This document shows, one piece after another, positions 32,465 through 42,151 of a stretch of DNA of 64,000 nt. The stretch comes from Mytilinidion resinicola (lineage: Eukaryota; Ascomycota; Dothideomycetes; Mytilinidiales; Mytilinidiaceae). The stretch covers positions 248,001-312,000 of the forward strand of contig NW_022985452.1 of NCBI RefSeq assembly GCF_010093595.1, given 5' to 3'. The notes below the pieces were generated by a model that saw only the letters and a program-made list of their open reading frames with translations, was not told the origin of the DNA and searched no databases. Every line of letters begins with the position of its first letter. Within the stretch, counting starts at the first letter, position 1. The position numbers and the translations under genes were made by a program.

Positions 32465-35375
32465 TCAGAGATGGCACGTCGCTAGCCTATCTACCACATT
32501 CTTTCGAAATTCCATAGCCGAGTCTAATTTCTCGAGAGGCAACCCAGAGTCAAACAAGAGGCAAGCCTTGGTCGCCTGATGATAAGTCGGGCCCATTCTC
32601 TCCAAAATCACGTTGTCGCAGATTCTCAGATATCGCTTTCTCAGCTGAGAGGAGTCCTCCGTCTCGTGCTTATCGTGAATATTACTTAAGCGTTCCCATG
32701 TTCCAATCTCCAGAAGAAGCAGTCCAAAGGAGTAGTAGTCGTAACCCTTCTTATAACGTGATCCCTTGACGTAGTCAGGATCTTGGTATTTCTGGTATTT
32801 CTCCCACTCACTGGACATCTCGGGGCCTTCGGTATAAGCGCTAACATCTGCTTCACGACTGTGATTGAATCCTACGACATAAGGGCGAGAGAGATCTATA
32901 TCCCTGAAGTTCGATAATCCCGTGAAGAATAACACATTACGCGAGTTGATGTTCTTGTGAAGCCATTCCGAGATGTGGAATGTGTAGAGGGACTGGGCGA
33001 GAGTAGCAGCGAGAGTAATCTTCTCTCCAACATGGGGTACGAGTATTGATGACCGGTCCCTTCCGCGAAGCAGATGATGAAGGCGGACGGGCCTAGTTTG
33101 ATCTGACGGAAATTTGTAGACAATGCCGAACATGTGTTGTTGGGTATCGTGAAAACAGCCGAGACAGTCCAAGACCCGGAAATTCACAGGCTTGGGCTTG
33201 TTTAGCATCCCGACTAAATTCTGAATCCGATGGAACATCGCTTCTCCTATTTCTTCGAATTCACTACTGTCAGGGTCCTTCGTCCACTCAATGCCGTACC
33301 CCTTCCACTCGATCAAGACTTTGATCCTCTCGCTTTGCCGATAACCTACGTGGTACCAGAATGCTTTCGGCCGTACGTCATCGTCATTATGTTCTGGGTC
33401 TTCTTCAATCAAAGCTTGGTCAATTTTTGTGCCATACACATGGCAGTAGGGCTGCTTCGTAATGAGTATCGCCATGTACTTCATTGCCGCAATGGATCCA
33501 ATATCTTGATACTGTAGCTCTCCTCGTTGCGACAATTGGCCGAGAGATCGCAGTGCATCGGTTGTTGCGCCTGACATACTTATATCGGCAAAGATGTTGT
33601 CAGCGGATAGTTTTCCTGCATCCGACAGGTGGCTGTGAACTGCATTATTTGTTTGATGCATTCGAAGGATCAAGAAATCCTCATTGTCTTGTGCAGACTC
33701 GAACAGAGGGTTGGCTCGAAAATCCCGGATTGCAAGTTCTAGGTCCCGCCAAATCGTTGGATACCAGACGACATTTTGGCCGCTAGGTGTACTCCTCTTA
33801 CCTAGGATGGAGCAAAGGCCAAGATATTCTGCCCAAGCACGTAGCCGATTTTCTTCAAGTTGAAGTTTTAAACGGGATATATTTGTCATTGAACGATCAC
33901 TTTGTCTCGTCGAACATGCTTTAGTGGCGTCTAGAACATCTTTGAGAAGCATCTGTGTAGTGATACAGGAAAGACTTCTTTCCACTTCACTGGCATCCAG
34001 TCGGTCCGTCGGTGAGGAAGCAAGCATGTCCTGTATGAGTTGAAAAAGGTTGAACCTGGGGTTCAAGTCGTTTCCTTCGCCGTATCCAAGTGTAGTCTCT
34101 CTAAGGTCGTCCAAGACCACTTGATTCGGGCCATGGTCATCATGGAAGCAAGATAAATCCCCATAGGTACCATCCCTAATTCGTAGCTTGCGAAACCTGG
34201 TCATTCCCTCGCTACCATTTCTCATATAAGCGATAAGTTCCGAGATGATGCAGCCGAGGGACCATATATCCGAAGCCCGCGTGATTTTTCGTTGCCCAAG
34301 GGTAACTGGATCTCGGCACTCAGGCGCGCCGTAATCAAATGTGCCGTCTTTCCAGATAGTGCCGGACTCCTCGGTGACGAATTTGAGTCTCATGAGGCCA
34401 AAATCGCTCAAAAGGAAGTCTGTTCCTCTGACTAAGATGTTCCTAGGCTTGATATCTTGGTGGCACGGAAGCTGTTGTGTTGGTGCATGTTCATCGTAGG
34501 ATACTATTGGTCTGATCTTGTGGATGAACTCCAAGCCCGTTGCGAGGCCATGAAGCGCTTTCAAAACTGCGCTATCTTCTTTAAATCTAGGGATTCGCTG
34601 TTCTTGGAGCAAGAAGTCATGGAGGTCCATATCTGCGCGTTCAAAGATCAAATTTGGGATGCCATCTTGTGAGTAGGATGTGAGAAGTTCGACAATGTTG
34701 TCATGCTTATGACTGCTGAGAAGGAACAAGAGCTCAGCTTCGTCCTTCGGTCCGGAGATGAATTTCGTGAGCTTCTTGCGAATCAGCCGTACCCCCTAAA
34801 AATTCATTAGCTATGCAAACGCTTAGATTTCATTGCCCATTTACATTATGTGGTGCGTTTTGTTCAAAATTCTGGTGCGCGAAATGGATGACTGTTTCAT
34901 ACACAGTAGAATATCCCCCACCACCGATAGTCTTCTCTTCCACATATGGAAGAATAACTTCTGAACAGATTTTTCGTTGGTAGGGTCCTTTACGGAAAGT
35001 GTATGCCAGGTAGTCCCATTGCTGACGCACGAAGTCTTCTGCGTCCCCGTCGTGAAGGAATCCTTTCAGTCGCTTAGTGTCCACGGGCAGGACATTATCT
35101 GTGATCTCATTTTCAATGAATTGGGTAAGACTATCACAAAGCTTGAGATCGAGTAGGATTGCAAAAATCTTCTTTGCCTCGGCCAGGACGGTATGCACTG
35201 TGTCGTTTCTTTTGTGTGGGATGACACGAAAAGACGGATCGGAAAGCGCGGTATGAACGGTATCAAAAGTCAAGATATCTTCTAGAACCCCGTTTGGAAG
35301 AAAGTGTCGAGCTTTCTGACCCGCGGCTGATTTCTTGTGTGATCGTAATTGATGTCTCAATTGATTCAGTGCCAT
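32465..35375 (-). CDS. Kinase-pseudokinase fusion protein
   Basis: Two exons on the minus strand (35375-34845, 34795-32465) give about 953 residues, starting at MALNQLRHQL; the frame stays open upstream, so an earlier start is possible. After about 130 helical residues comes a canonical kinase: IGGGGYSTVYE, VRLIRKKL, CHQDIKPRNILVRG, LSDFGLMRL, GTFDYGAPECR and SDIWSLGCIISEL. After a 200-residue linker a second kinase-like region begins near KVLIEWKGYG: FRVLDCLGCFHD, ILVPHVGEKITLAATLAQSL, then WLHKNINSRNVLFF, where the catalytic HRD is HKN, and YDYYSFGLLLLEIGTW. That second half resembles the kinase-like domain found behind HeLo domains in fungal cell-death proteins, but no HeLo domain is present here. 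The intron is 49 bp in phase 0. Confidence 0.8.
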
Positions 35376-35618
35376 TGAAAGATGCTGCGGGACTTGATGG
35401 GCCCTTAGGCTTCGACTTCTAAGTGTCGTTGACAAATTGATATCAGTAGGATTTTGCGTTGCTGCCTAACAGCAAAATCAGCCTCGCTTGGGCGCTGAGC
35501 GGTTTTTAGGTACCGGTCAGCCTTGTCCTCGTAGCCCGAGGTGAAAGATAAAGCTTTCCGCCATAAAAGAAAGCCCAGTGTTCTCGAACAATTTCCGAGG
35601 TTAGCACAAACCATCATA

Positions 35619-37436
35619 ATGTGTGACGAAGACGAAATACAAGGATGGCAGCGTTATTTCGACAGCTTGCCTTCTGGTTCGGTTCGAAAACTCGAGGTTG
35701 AGGCACACCTGAACAGGCTGACCACGGAAGGCCAGAGAATATTTTCAGGCCAAGGGAATATAGAGAAATGGCAGACCGATCTGTCTGGCGGAGGTATGCG
35801 CCACGATCTATACCGAGCTCTTGTCACTGACATATTGTGATAAAGTAACAAAAGGGATCTTTAGTGTGGTAGGTTTAGCTTCTATAACTATTCCACATGT
35901 GTGCAACCTTTCTAATGGGAGCAATCTAGAAGGACATAGTTACAACGCGCGACACGATGTAGTAAGTTTATAAATGATATTGAGTTTCCCCCAATTAAAG
36001 GTTTGCCTAGCTTCATTCATCAACCATCGTCTTGGGGTCGCCTGCAAGTCTCTACCAAAGCCATGCAAGCTCTACTTACTACACATCGTATTTCTACGAT
36101 ATTTCTTGACGGCCTGTATTCATTCGGGGCGAAGGTCACTGGAGATGACGATCCATATTTCAGTCTATGCGAAAAGCACAGCATCGAATCAGAAGGAATG
36201 GACAAAGGCAGCTATGGTAACCTTACCCTCCCCTCAGGCACAAACTGAACTTACCAAGCATAGAGATAACATACTTACTTCGGACACAAGAGAGACATGG
36301 GAGGGATAACCTTAAAAACCCATGGTCCCTCAGACAATCGTTGATCTACCAAAAGTATGATACCCAGCAAAGATCCTCAGTGTGGGTTTTCGTCCAGCTC
36401 TTCAAGAGGAGTATGCTTTCTCTATGGGACCACATTTCATGCCGAAAATCTATGCAGGACAGTAAGCTCCTGCATACACTCCTACTCGAGTCTACATTGC
36501 CTGACTGGCGATGGTATCTAAATGGCCAACGGCAAGCGCTGGAATGCTTGGTGAGTATGCCACATCCACTTGGTATCAAGTTTATCAATGACAATTGGTT
36601 AGAGGGAGAAAGCCTTGAATTCTTCCATCGGTGTCGGGTCATTATACTACGAAGTGGGCTTCTTAGAATGCCAGCGTCTAGAGCGACTAGTGGATGCGTT
36701 ATCCCTTTGTCGAGCAATTCTTAGATCCGTGAGAGATATTCTTTGCATGCTGCGGGATTTATCTCTGCATGAGAGTGCTCTGAATGTTCCCAATCCCAGG
36801 ACAACTTACTCAGGGCAAAGGCAATTGCCCGACCTTGTCAAACAAATCCAACGATACTCAAGTCAAGCCATGACGCTACAATCTCGGGCAGAGAGAACTT
36901 CGTTATTGGTAAATTCTGTCACCCTTGCATTGAACGACTCTAACGAGTGATGACAGTTATCGAAGCTCTTAGAGTACAGGAAGGTTGATAAGATGAATGG
37001 AAATACGATAGTGCTTACCCGAATGGAGACAGTAGCTTGCTCCCAAAGAGACCATCTCAAGCATATCCTCCAAAAAACAGGGACTGAGTCGCGATTGACC
37101 AAGGTCCTAACGTTTATCGCGACTGTCTATATGCCAGCAAATCTTATCGCGGTATGCATCCTATAAAAGTGATCCCATTCGTATAGCTAATACACAAAGG
37201 CCATTTTCTCATCGGATCTTGTTCACGTGCCATCAGGCCCAGCAGAGCCTGACTTTGGGATACTCCACGTCCGTAAAGCTATGTGGGTATATGCTGTGTT
37301 AAGTGTGACGCTGTCGAGTATCACCTTTGCATCCATATTCATATATAGAGGTACGCTATCGTGACGATAACCTAGCATGATAGAGCTGATGCCAGAACCT
37401 AAGTGTGGAAATCGCGCATCCCTAGGAAGCAGTTAG
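35619..37436 (+). CDS. CorA-like fungal membrane protein
   Basis: A multi-exon gene with confident exons ending at 36216, then 36264-36550, 36603-36908, 36957-37151, 37200-37350 and 37396-37436. Joined, they read SYEITYLLRTQERHGRDNLK, then NPWSLRQSLIYQKYD, SSVWVFVQL, a coiled-coil stretch (RLERLVDALSLCRAILRSVR), TRMETVACSQRDHLKH and two C-terminal membrane segments (VLTFIATVYMPANLIAAIFS and MWVYAVLSVTLSSITFASIF). The DPWSxRQ-type block and the paired C-terminal helices mark a large family of fungal CorA-like proteins. The first helix ends ANLIAAIFSSDL and lacks a GMN motif, so magnesium transport is doubtful. The first exon(s) between 35619 (MCDEDEIQGWQRYFDS) and 36001 are not resolved. It is divergent from the kinase-pseudokinase gene, 243 bp apart, so they may share a promoter. 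Confidence 0.75.
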
Positions 37437-37529
37437 AGGCTACACTACCCATGCTGTCGATCAAAGATGAAGAAATGACCGTCAACCCTCTCCTTATCTA
37501 AAGGTCACGGTCCTATCATGCAGGTGTAG

Positions 37530-37754
37530 GTGTCGGCAACTGTCACACGCTTAGGCGGACTCTCGACCCCGGCATCGTGTGAAGGCATGATCAGACTATG
37601 GGACGCCAGCTTAGGGGTGGCGCTGCGGACGCTCGAGGGCCATTCGTCCGGGGTCACTGCCCTGGCCTTCTCACCAGAGGGCAAGCTATTACCGTCGGCA
37701 TCGCTCGACAGAACAGTAAGGCTGTGGGACTTGGATTTAGAAGCTGCCACATGA
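37530..37754 (+). pseudogene. WD40-repeat relic (about 1.5 repeats)
   Basis: The frame reads GMIRLWDASLGVALRTLEGH, then SSGVTALAFSPEGKLLPSAS and LDRTVRLWDLDLEAAT. These are one full and one partial WD40 repeat of the high-identity type found in HET-E/NACHT-WD40 proteins. Upstream and downstream sequence shows no further repeats, no NTPase domain and no intact start, and the frame ends within 15 codons. It is best explained as a fragment left from a decayed or rearranged NLR-like gene. Confidence 0.75.
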
Positions 37755-38901
37755 ATTAAATATGCTGGTATACTAAGGAGCTTATGGTCGAGTCTCGCGT
37801 TTCTGCCAAGAACTTATACCTATATACCTTTAGACGCGATGCAACAAATATAAAATGATCTTTTATCTTCTCGGTAGATCAGGGATTACGCTCGCCCTCG
37901 AAGCACCCTAGAAGGACGTGTCTTGCAGTACTTTGTAAGTGGCACGCAGGGTCGGAATTCAGCAGAAGGCGATTTTGCAAGATACAGACCTCAAATATGC
38001 TCACACATATCTCTACTAATAAGGAAGTGATCAAACATTCGAAACACGCTAGCAGGGAGTGTGTCCGACCCGCTCCGGCCATGGGGTTGTGAGGTGGCGA
38101 TTCTGGAGGTATGTGGTGTTGAACGTCCCGATGGATTTACCTAGTGAGACGGACGGCAACTGGACATCCGTAATCGTCTTCAGAGATGACATTGAAAGGA
38201 GATGGTGACCATCCAAGTAGTGGCTAGACGACTCCGATTTATGAATACAGATTTCTTTAGGAACACCGATTTAAATGTAAGCGCAGAATCGGAATGGTGT
38301 AAACGTGAGGAACGAGTGAACAGAGATCTATATTTTAAAAGCAGTATGGGGTATACGCAGACACGTGCATGCAAAGCCAAGCCAAGAAAGCTTTTGATGC
38401 GGCTATCTAGGACCAACGACCTGAGAATAGCCGGCCAAATGAACGAAGGTCTAAAAATTCCCGTCTGAGAAAAGACCCTAGCCCCAGGTGAAGAGAAATT
38501 ACAAAGATATTACTTTTCCAAGGTTTCGTCATCACAACGCCTGAAACACTAAAAAAGAACCTAGTAGGAAGAATGGAAGTCTAGGGTAACAAGCCGAAAG
38601 ATCCGGATCAAAGGCTTAGCGATACTGGAGTATGGTCTTGGCGAGATGCTTGTGAGGGAGACACTAAGGCGACTCGAAGGGCGTCTTTCTCGCGTGCTTG
38701 CAATGGGCTCTGGAATAGCTTGAGTAGGAAGCACGCCCATCAGGACTGTTGGGAACCCAAGCCGAAGTCTTTCCGAGCCAAAACTGAAGATCGTCTGGAA
38801 TTTTGGAAGTCGTAACGTTGCGTTTCAAAGTAATGGTGAACAAGAATGCAGAAACAGAATTTAGAGAACGGAGAGAGCAAGTGCCAGCCCTGAAGTCGAG
38901 C
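37755..38901. other. intergenic, no gene seen
   Basis: 1.1 kb with only short frames. Nothing recognisable, and no terminal inverted repeats found. Confidence 0.5.
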
Positions 38902-39642
38902 TCAGTCCGTCGATTTCGGTTGGAGGTCCAGAGGATTCTGTTTCAATCCCTCCTCGATTGCAGCGGCCGTGGGCAGAGTCGGAGCTTGTGACAGGGAGCT
39001 CCCTCTCGGGCTGCCTGGCCGAGTCGGAGGCGCGGACAGGCCGCGCACGCTGTTCGCACGGGTGCTTGGCTGGGAGGTATTGGGCGTGCGACTGTTGCTT
39101 CCCTCTCCACGATACTGCGTCGAGCGACTCTCCTGGCTCCTCCTGGACGTGGGAATCTGGTCATCAGCACGGCTGTTGGATCGGCTGGTGTAGAAGGGAT
39201 CGTCTCCCTTCAGCATGTGGCGGAACTGGTTCGTTTCCTTGTCGACACACCACATCTTGTACGGGCCGGGGATGAAGTGGCCCTCATCGTCCCAGCAATG
39301 CACCCAGGCGACGCCGTCGTCGAGTCGGAAGAAGCAGACGTTCCTCGTCTTGCCCTTGGCGTCCTTAATGTTGCCATGGCGCTTGCGAGTGTCGTAGTCG
39401 GGCTGGAGCATGTAGCGCTTCAGCACCTTGGAGTACTTTACGTGAATCGGCTGGACCAGCCGTTCATCAGGATAGTCGGTGGCTACGAGATACCATCCTC
39501 GGCCGGGGATGTACTCGTAGATGCCAGCGATGGGATTTTCCCAGTGCTCGGTCTGGCGACGGGGTTTTTCGGACTGCCTCCGGACAAACCATTTGTGCGG
39601 CGAAAACAGCGTCTGCGTTGCGAGGTAGAGGTTCGGAGTCAT
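38902..39642 (-). CDS. Hypothetical protein, 246 residues
   Basis: Single-exon frame on the minus strand starting MTPNLYLATQTLFSPHKW. Residues 25-155 look like a folded, Trp/Tyr-rich beta domain: ENPIAGIYEYIPGRGWYLV, DERLVQPIHVKYSKVLKRYM, RNVCFFRLDDGVAWVHCWDD and GPYKMWCVDKETNQFRHML. The last 90 residues are Ser/Thr/Pro/Arg-rich and disordered. I do not recognise the family. A good TATA box lies about 140 bp upstream, the antisense frames are low complexity, and the composition of the ordered part supports a real gene. No membrane segment, signal peptide or known catalytic motif is seen. Confidence 0.65.
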   Translation of the reverse strand: MTPNLYLATQTLFSPHKWFVRRQSEKPRRQTEHWENPIAGIYEYIPGRGWYLVATDYPDERLVQPIHVKYSKVLKRYMLQPDYDTRKRHGNIKDAKGKTRNVCFFRLDDGVAWVHCWDDEGHFIPGPYKMWCVDKETNQFRHMLKGDDPFYTSRSNSRADDQIPTSRRSQESRSTQYRGEGSNSRTPNTSQPSTRANSVRGLSAPPTRPGSPRGSSLSQAPTLPTAAAIEEGLKQNPLDLQPKSTD

Positions 39643-39781
39643 TTGGTGGGCTGGTGGTGGCGAGACAGCCGCCACTAAGCGTGCGGACGCTGGCGAGACG
39701 AGGACGCAGTCGCAGTCGGTGCTTTGGTGGTGAGATCTGGGGAGGAGGAACGAAGCACGCAGCTAGAGGGCGGGAGCGCGC

Positions 39782-39787
39782 TATATA
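39782..39787 (-). promoter_or_regulatory. TATA box of the 246-residue hypothetical gene
   Basis: On the minus strand CCTATATAGCGCG lies about 140 bp before the start codon, in an otherwise GC-rich stretch. Position and context fit a core promoter. Confidence 0.5.
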
Positions 39788-39799
39788 GGCGGGAGCCAA

Positions 39800-41114
39800 A
39801 TTAGCAGGCCGTCCCGGCGGGAACAGGTCGCATGGGCGACATAGAAATTTCGTTGGTGTCTCTCCGTGGGTCTGTGACGGAGAACCTTGGGCGGCCTGGC
39901 GGGAGGCGCCCCTAAAGGAGGGCCGGAGCCCTCGATTACTCGATTATGCGACCATTAGCTGAGCTGCCCCGGCCGGTCCTGGCTCTGGCCGTGAGACTTC
40001 ATCTGGCACCGGATTCCTAGCGTTGCTGTTTGCAGAGAGGCACAGGAGCCTCCTCAGGCGTGTCGTCGTTGATAGCGATCCCAGCGGCCAATCACCAGGC
40101 ATCTCGGGGACCCGTGGCTCGGGTGAAGCCGCAGGGCAAGAGAATGCTGCTGACGTGCGGCCGTGTGCCGGACGCAAGACGCCATTGCCATCTCTAGCGG
40201 TGTAGCCCTCCGAGATAGCTGGCCGTGGTGTTGAGTGGACATCGCGTGCTTTGTGCCCCAGGGGCTGCTAAAACAACGACGCTAGCATGCATGATTCGGA
40301 CGGGTAAGCGGGTGGACAAAGCTAGCACGCTGAAGATCCCCTGAGCCCAGCAATCTGAGACTGGCAGAGATAGACTTCGCTCGTTTGACTCGATGAATGT
40401 TCGCAGAGGCATCATGGTGTGCCTATTTCGCTAGTGTAGCTCTAACCAGAGGCTGAAGCATATCTCCAATGCTTAGGTCGTCACCGGTAATCATGAGTAT
40501 CGTCATGTCTCCCGACGTTAGGATTAAAGCGTCGTGAACGGAACCTGGGAATTGTGCACGCCGAGCCTGGTCGTTTTACACACTCCCGGCCCATCGCCAG
40601 GCGAGCAACGACCAATTTGATATTCACATGCCAAGATGATAGATGCTCACTGTAGTTCTGATCTCAACCCGCCTGCACGTTACAGGCTCTAATGCAGCGT
40701 GCTCCCGGCGAGGCAGCGTGCGTCTTTCTTCGGCTTGAGCTTGCGCAAGTCAAGGATATGATCCGTCACATTCGGGGGGGATCGGGCCTGAAACAGGCTG
40801 AACAGCCCAGCCGGCCACATCATGCAGAGGATGGAGATATCCCGTAGAGGTCAGTTGATGTTGACATTGATGTCATGATTCCCATTGATATCCGTTTTGA
40901 TAGCCCTTCTGCCGATACCGCTGTGCCACCCCTCCACCGGCCCACTACCTTCACCCTCACATGCTGGCGCCGCAGTGCCAAGTCACAGGCGGAAAGCAAT
41001 CAGTTCCATTGGACCGTAAAGCTGGATACACGCTGCTCTGAAGAAAAGTCCCAGGTCTGCCAAAAGGGATTCCACCCCTGGATTATCGAGCGCCTCCCAC
41101 CGAACTGAGATACC
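39800..41114. other. intergenic, no gene seen
   Basis: 1.3 kb between the hypothetical gene and the 3' end of RPL32. Open frames on both strands overlap each other and show no domain or splice partners. Confidence 0.5.
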
Positions 41115-41723
41115 CTACGACTCCGTCTTGACTCTGGCCTTGCCGTTCGTGACCTTGACGCTCAGCTGCTTCGCCCGGGCAACGATTTCAATTCGCTTGC
41201 GCGCCGAGACCGAGTGTGAGATTTCTGCGGCGAAGGTGCGGTTCTGCATCAAGAGAAGGTCGACACTGAAAATCGATTCTGTTAGCGATCTACTAGCTGT
41301 GACTATCGGTTCGGTGGTACGCACTCGCGGATGTTGTGCACGAGGAAGGCCTTGTGGCCGCTGGGCATCAAATGCCTCGTCTTCTTGTTGGATCCGTATC
41401 CAATCTAGGAGTAGAATTCCAGTCAGCCTTATTTTTCTGAATGCCCATTGTTGTTCCTCACCTTCGGCATAGCAGCCTGGCCCTTGAAACGCCTCCTCAC
41501 GCGGTTGTCGATACCCTTTGGCTTTCTCCAGCTAGGGTCCACACACATGAACCTGTCGCTCTGGTGGCGGTTGAACCGCTTGGTGTCTGAATGAAAATTG
41601 CGAGATCAGTATTATGCCATTGTTGCAGGAGATTCAGGCTGAGGAGAGAGGCTGCGAGGGCCAGTATTCGAGGTTTGACGTACGCTTCTTGACGATTGGG
41701 ACATGCTTCTTAGAGGCGACCAT
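41115..41723 (-). CDS. RPL32: 60S ribosomal protein eL32
   Basis: Four minus-strand exons (41723-41684, 41586-41462, 41404-41325, 41265-41115) encode 131 residues, the normal eL32 length. The protein reads [13 protein letters not shown], then [51 protein letters not shown] and [20 protein letters not shown], all diagnostic. It is a structural protein of the large cytosolic subunit. Three introns in such a short gene and an exon 1 ending 40 bp after the ATG are typical of filamentous fungal ribosomal protein genes. Phases 1, 0 and 2 all close correctly. At the first junction the codon becomes CAC (His) where many orthologues have Arg. Confidence 0.97.
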
Positions 41724-42151
41724 CTAGAGAGAACCGTTAGCTAATTTCCAGTGTATCCAGCCTATTTTTCGGCGTACTTTGACTGTTGTTGTGGTGGATC
41801 GCGAATATGTCGTCGTGTCGTAAGGAAATCGAGAATCCGCAAAGTTGGATGGCCGCGCCAAGAAGTGCGCTGCGCTAAGTCGATAAGCGAGGCCGACCTC
41901 CACGTGACCTTTCAAGACCTTCACGACAACATGGCTAAGTCAGGAATAGAATATGATGAGCCGAAAGTCATAAACACGGCATTGAGTGATGAAGGTGTTC
42001 GCATTTTTGAATGTCACATTCCATAGGGTGCGGCTACACCGTCACGTCCCAAATCAAGTTGCTCAAATCCAGGAGAGTCTACAACCTTGACACCGCTGTC
42101 CATAGTCTCTAAACTACTCTGAAAAGGCTAGCCCGTGTTCCCCCCTCCGCC
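41724..42151. other. RPL32 promoter region / EFL1 3' end
   Basis: 428 bp between two genes on the same strand. It should contain the RPL32 promoter. No TATA box or recognisable ribosomal-protein element was identified with confidence. Confidence 0.45.

Noticed and set aside
40742..40800. Sequence resembling a tRNA T-arm (GGGATCGGGCCTGAAAC)
   Set aside because: No matching acceptor or anticodon stems could be built around it.
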